Shown piece by piece: positions 61,089-64,000 of a DNA stretch of 64,000 nucleotides (position 1 is the first letter of the stretch; each line of letters starts with the position of its first letter). The notes beneath the pieces are model-generated. The model had not been told where the DNA came from. It saw nothing but the letters and a program-made list of their open reading frames with translations, and made no database searches. The DNA lies in NCBI GenBank assembly GCA_902518705.1, contig CABYHW010000003.1:1-64000 (forward strand), written 5' to 3'. This DNA comes from an uncultured Alphaproteobacteria bacterium. Its GTDB lineage: Bacteria > Pseudomonadota > Alphaproteobacteria > HIMB59 > GCA-002718135. The translations under genes were made by a program, and so were the position numbers.

Positions 61089-61385
61089 ATGAATACAAAT
61101 GAAATAAAAACTTATCGACTTATAATTAAAGGAAAAGTTCAGGGAGTGGGCTTTAGACATTGGTTTAGTGATTTAGCAATATCTTTGGGATTAAATGGTT
61201 ATATTCAAAATAAAGAAAGTAAAGATGAAGTAGAGGCTATAATTCAAGGAGATATGCAAAGTATACTATCTATTACTGAAAAAGCTAAAGATGGTCCATC
61301 ACTAGCTCTAGTTGAAGGAGTTATTCCAAATAGTATCATTAGTAATGTTAAGTATTCAGGTTTTATAGTTAAATACGAAACTTAA
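61089..61385 (+). CDS. Acylphosphatase
   Basis: KTYRLIIKGKVQGVGFRHWFSDLAISLGLNGYIQNKESKDEVEAIIQG; upstream extension in ORF track is antisense to the neighbour. Confidence 0.93.
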   Translation: MNTNEIKTYRLIIKGKVQGVGFRHWFSDLAISLGLNGYIQNKESKDEVEAIIQGDMQSILSITEKAKDGPSLALVEGVIPNSIISNVKYSGFIVKYET

Positions 61386-62716
61386 TTAAAAACTTGCTTT
61401 ATAGTTTTGTGAAGAGAATCAAATATTTCATCAATTTGATTTTTAGTAATTATAAATTGAGGACACAAAACAATTGCAGGACCTAAAGGTCTGCAAATTA
61501 ATCCGTTATCAATTGATAAATTAGCAACTTTATCTCCCATATTAAGATGAGCTTCAAATGGTTCTTTTAAATCTTTATTTTTTACCATCTCTAGTGCAGC
61601 CATAAGACCTATACCTCTAGTTTCTCCAATGTGTTCATAATCATTAAATTCATTTAATCTTTCAAAAAAATAGGGCTCCATTAACTTTACATTATCTAAT
61701 AAACCTTCATTCATAATTACATCTATTGCTTTCAAAGCAATTGCACATCCAACAGGATGACCGCCAGCTGTAAAACCATGTGGGAATTCTTCTGCTTCTT
61801 CTGATACTTCAACAAATTTATCTGAAAACTCTTTATTAACTATAACTGCACCCATAGGAAAATACCCAGCTGTCAAACATTTAGATGAAATAATTATATC
61901 TGGTTTGATATTGTATGTATCACAGCCCCATAAATTTCCCGTTCTACCAAATCCACAAATTACTTCATCTGCGATAAAAGGAATATTATATTTTTTTAAT
62001 ATAGGCTGAACTAAATCAAAATACGATTTTGAAGGAGGTATACAACCTCCTGCACCTTGAACAGGTTCAGCAACAAAACCTGCAATAGTTTCAGGATCCT
62101 CTTTGATGATTTTTTCTTCTAAATTTTTGGCCATCCTAAGAGAAAATTCTTCTTCTGTTTCATTCTTTAATCCATATTTCCAATAATGAGGACATTCAAT
62201 ATGAATAAATTCTTCAGATGGTAAACCAAACTCTTTATTGTATGGTTTAGCTGTCATTGAAGAAGCTCCTAAAGTAACACCATGATATCCATTAATTCTT
62301 GTTATAATTTTTCGTCTATTTGGCTTTCCAATTCTTGAATTTAACATCCATAACATCTTGACCATGGTGTCATTTGCTTCAGATCCTGAATTACAAAAGA
62401 ATACACGACCTTGATCAAAAGGTGATACTTCAATTATTTTTTCAGATAGCTGCAACGTTTCTTCAGACAATCTTCCAAATAGAGAATGATAACCAGCAAA
62501 TTTTTCATACTGTTTTTTTGCAACTTCAATTAATCCAGGATGATCAAAACCAGCACACTGATTCCATAGACCAGAATTCCCATCTAGATATTTATTACCT
62601 TTAGTATCGTAAACATAAATTCCTTTTCCATAAGAAATAACTAAAGGACCTCTTTCATTTAATGACTTCAAGTCAGTAAATCCATATAAATGGCTAGAAG
62701 TATTTCTTTGTAACAT
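61382..62716 (-). CDS. Class III (aspartate aminotransferase-fold) aminotransferase
   Basis: FCNSGSEANDTMVKM; PFIADEVICGFGRTG; SSKCLTAGYFPMGAVIV (PLP Lys). Confidence 0.94.
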   Translation of the reverse strand: MLQRNTSSHLYGFTDLKSLNERGPLVISYGKGIYVYDTKGNKYLDGNSGLWNQCAGFDHPGLIEVAKKQYEKFAGYHSLFGRLSEETLQLSEKIIEVSPFDQGRVFFCNSGSEANDTMVKMLWMLNSRIGKPNRRKIITRINGYHGVTLGASSMTAKPYNKEFGLPSEEFIHIECPHYWKYGLKNETEEEFSLRMAKNLEEKIIKEDPETIAGFVAEPVQGAGGCIPPSKSYFDLVQPILKKYNIPFIADEVICGFGRTGNLWGCDTYNIKPDIIISSKCLTAGYFPMGAVIVNKEFSDKFVEVSEEAEEFPHGFTAGGHPVGCAIALKAIDVIMNEGLLDNVKLMEPYFFERLNEFNDYEHIGETRGIGLMAALEMVKNKDLKEPFEAHLNMGDKVANLSIDNGLICRPLGPAIVLCPQFIITKNQIDEIFDSLHKTIKQVFN

Positions 62717-62740
62717 ATCAGTTAAATATTTTTTTTTATT

Positions 62741-63634
62741 ATGAAAAGCAAGAATTTATTTTCAGTTGGGACGATAGGTGTACTTTTTATGATGGCTGGC
62801 CAATTATCATTCTCAATAAATGATAGTTATGTCAAACTTGTTGTAAAAAATATAGGTGATGACAATTCATTATATTCTGTAATTTTTTTAAGAGGTTTAG
62901 TTACATCAAGTTTATTAGGTTTATATTTAGTTTTTTTCGAAAAAAAAAATTTAATTAAAATATTATCAATCAAAAGTTTTCATATAAGAGGTTTGTATGA
63001 AGTTTTAACAGCATTATTTTTTTTGGTTGGATTAATATTACTTCCAATATCTGAGGTTTATACACTTTTAATGACTAATCCTTTCTTTGTCACAATATTT
63101 GCTTTTCTTTTTTTGGGAGAGAAAGTTGGAATAAGAAGATGGTGTGCAGTTATTATTGGTTTTTTAGGTGTGCTAGTAGTTGTAAATCCACAAAATTTTC
63201 AATTTAATTATCTTTTAGTGTTACCGATTTTAGCTGCTATTTTTTTAACTATTAGAGATATTGCTACAAAAAGTTTAGCAACTAAATCAAATAGTGTTGA
63301 AATTACATTTGTGACAGCATTGTTAATTACTGGGTTTGCAGGGTTCGGTTCAATTATTTTTGGCTATCAAGTAAGCGGTGAAGATGTAAATTATATTCTT
63401 GCTTCTAGTATATTTGTTTTATTCGGATATTTATTTTCAGTTTTAACAGTTTTTTATGCACCACTCTCATTAACCGCCTCTGCAAGATACAGTGTAATTA
63501 TATTTGGTATGATTTTTGGGTATTTAATACTAGGTGAAACTCCAACTTATAATATGGTTATTGGTGCAATAATTATTACGTTAAGTGGTTTATTTGTAAT
63601 CAAAAGAGAAAAAGAAATAGGTAAAATTAAATAA
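62741..63634 (+). CDS. DMT superfamily (EamA) transporter
   Basis: GEKVGIRRWCAVIIGFLGVLVVVNPQ. Confidence 0.88.
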   Translation: MKSKNLFSVGTIGVLFMMAGQLSFSINDSYVKLVVKNIGDDNSLYSVIFLRGLVTSSLLGLYLVFFEKKNLIKILSIKSFHIRGLYEVLTALFFLVGLILLPISEVYTLLMTNPFFVTIFAFLFLGEKVGIRRWCAVIIGFLGVLVVVNPQNFQFNYLLVLPILAAIFLTIRDIATKSLATKSNSVEITFVTALLITGFAGFGSIIFGYQVSGEDVNYILASSIFVLFGYLFSVLTVFYAPLSLTASARYSVIIFGMIFGYLILGETPTYNMVIGAIIITLSGLFVIKREKEIGKIK

Positions 63635-63638
63635 AAAT

Positions 63639-64000
63639 TTACTGATCCTTACAAAAATTATAAACTTCTTCAACATGACCTTTAACTTTAACTTTATGCC
63701 AAGAATTTAGAATTTTTCCATTTTTATCGATTACAAATGTAGATCTATCTATCCCAAAATACTTCCTACCATACATAGATTTTTCTATCCAAATACCAAG
63801 TTTATCACAATTTTTTCCTTCATCCGAACCAAGTGGGTATTTCAATTTATACTTATCTGAAAATTTTTTGTTCCGATCAACAGGATCTTTAGAAGCTCCT
63901 ATTACATCAAAGCCAATTTTATTAAATTTTGTTAAATATTTCTGAAAATCTGAAACTTCTACTGAGCATCCACCAGTTAACGCCTTAGGGTAAAAGAATA
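63639..64000 (-). CDS. bcp: Thioredoxin-dependent peroxiredoxin (Bcp type), N-terminus beyond window
   Basis: Extended reverse translation FFYPKALTGGCSVEVSDFQKYLTKFNKIGFDVIGASKDPVDRNKKFSDKYKLKYPLGSDEGK...; runs off window end. Confidence 0.9.
   Translation of the reverse strand, partial: FFYPKALTGGCSVEVSDFQKYLTKFNKIGFDVIGASKDPVDRNKKFSDKYKLKYPLGSDEGKNCDKLGIWIEKSMYGRKYFGIDRSTFVIDKNGKILNSWHKVKVKGHVEEVYNFCKDQ

Overview
A 64 kb, very AT-rich, gene-dense window from a streamlined bacterial genome, probably a marine alphaproteobacterium (inferred from gene content, not verified). Recognisable housekeeping genes include metG-holB-tmk-dac-rlpA-mltB, mfd, sdhE, recG, coaD, gyrA, ssb, uvrA, sodB, secF-secD-yajC and bcp. 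The first ~25 kb is metabolic and accessory: seven EamA/DMT transporter genes in the whole window, a possible D-apionate lactonase, two sulfatases flanking a CUT1-type ABC transporter without an ATPase gene, SelO, and an M81 peptidase. There are two intact tRNAs, Ser(UGA) and Lys(UUU). The best candidate for an undescribed system is a ~4.9 kb island (about 35699-40641). It sits between the intact tRNA-Ser and a 77-bp near-perfect copy of that tRNA's 3' part. It carries seven uncharacterised ORFs, including two diverged MORN-like paralogs, and no integrase or other recognisable mobility gene. The two tRNA copies differ only by a compensatory base pair in the anticodon stem. Other points of interest are a homopolymer frameshift at the start of the second sulfatase, an FKBP-rhodanese fusion with an apparently dead rhodanese site, convergent gene pairs that share a TTAA stop palindrome, and two small membrane ORFs missing from the ORF track. 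All family calls come from reading translated sequence; no database search was run.
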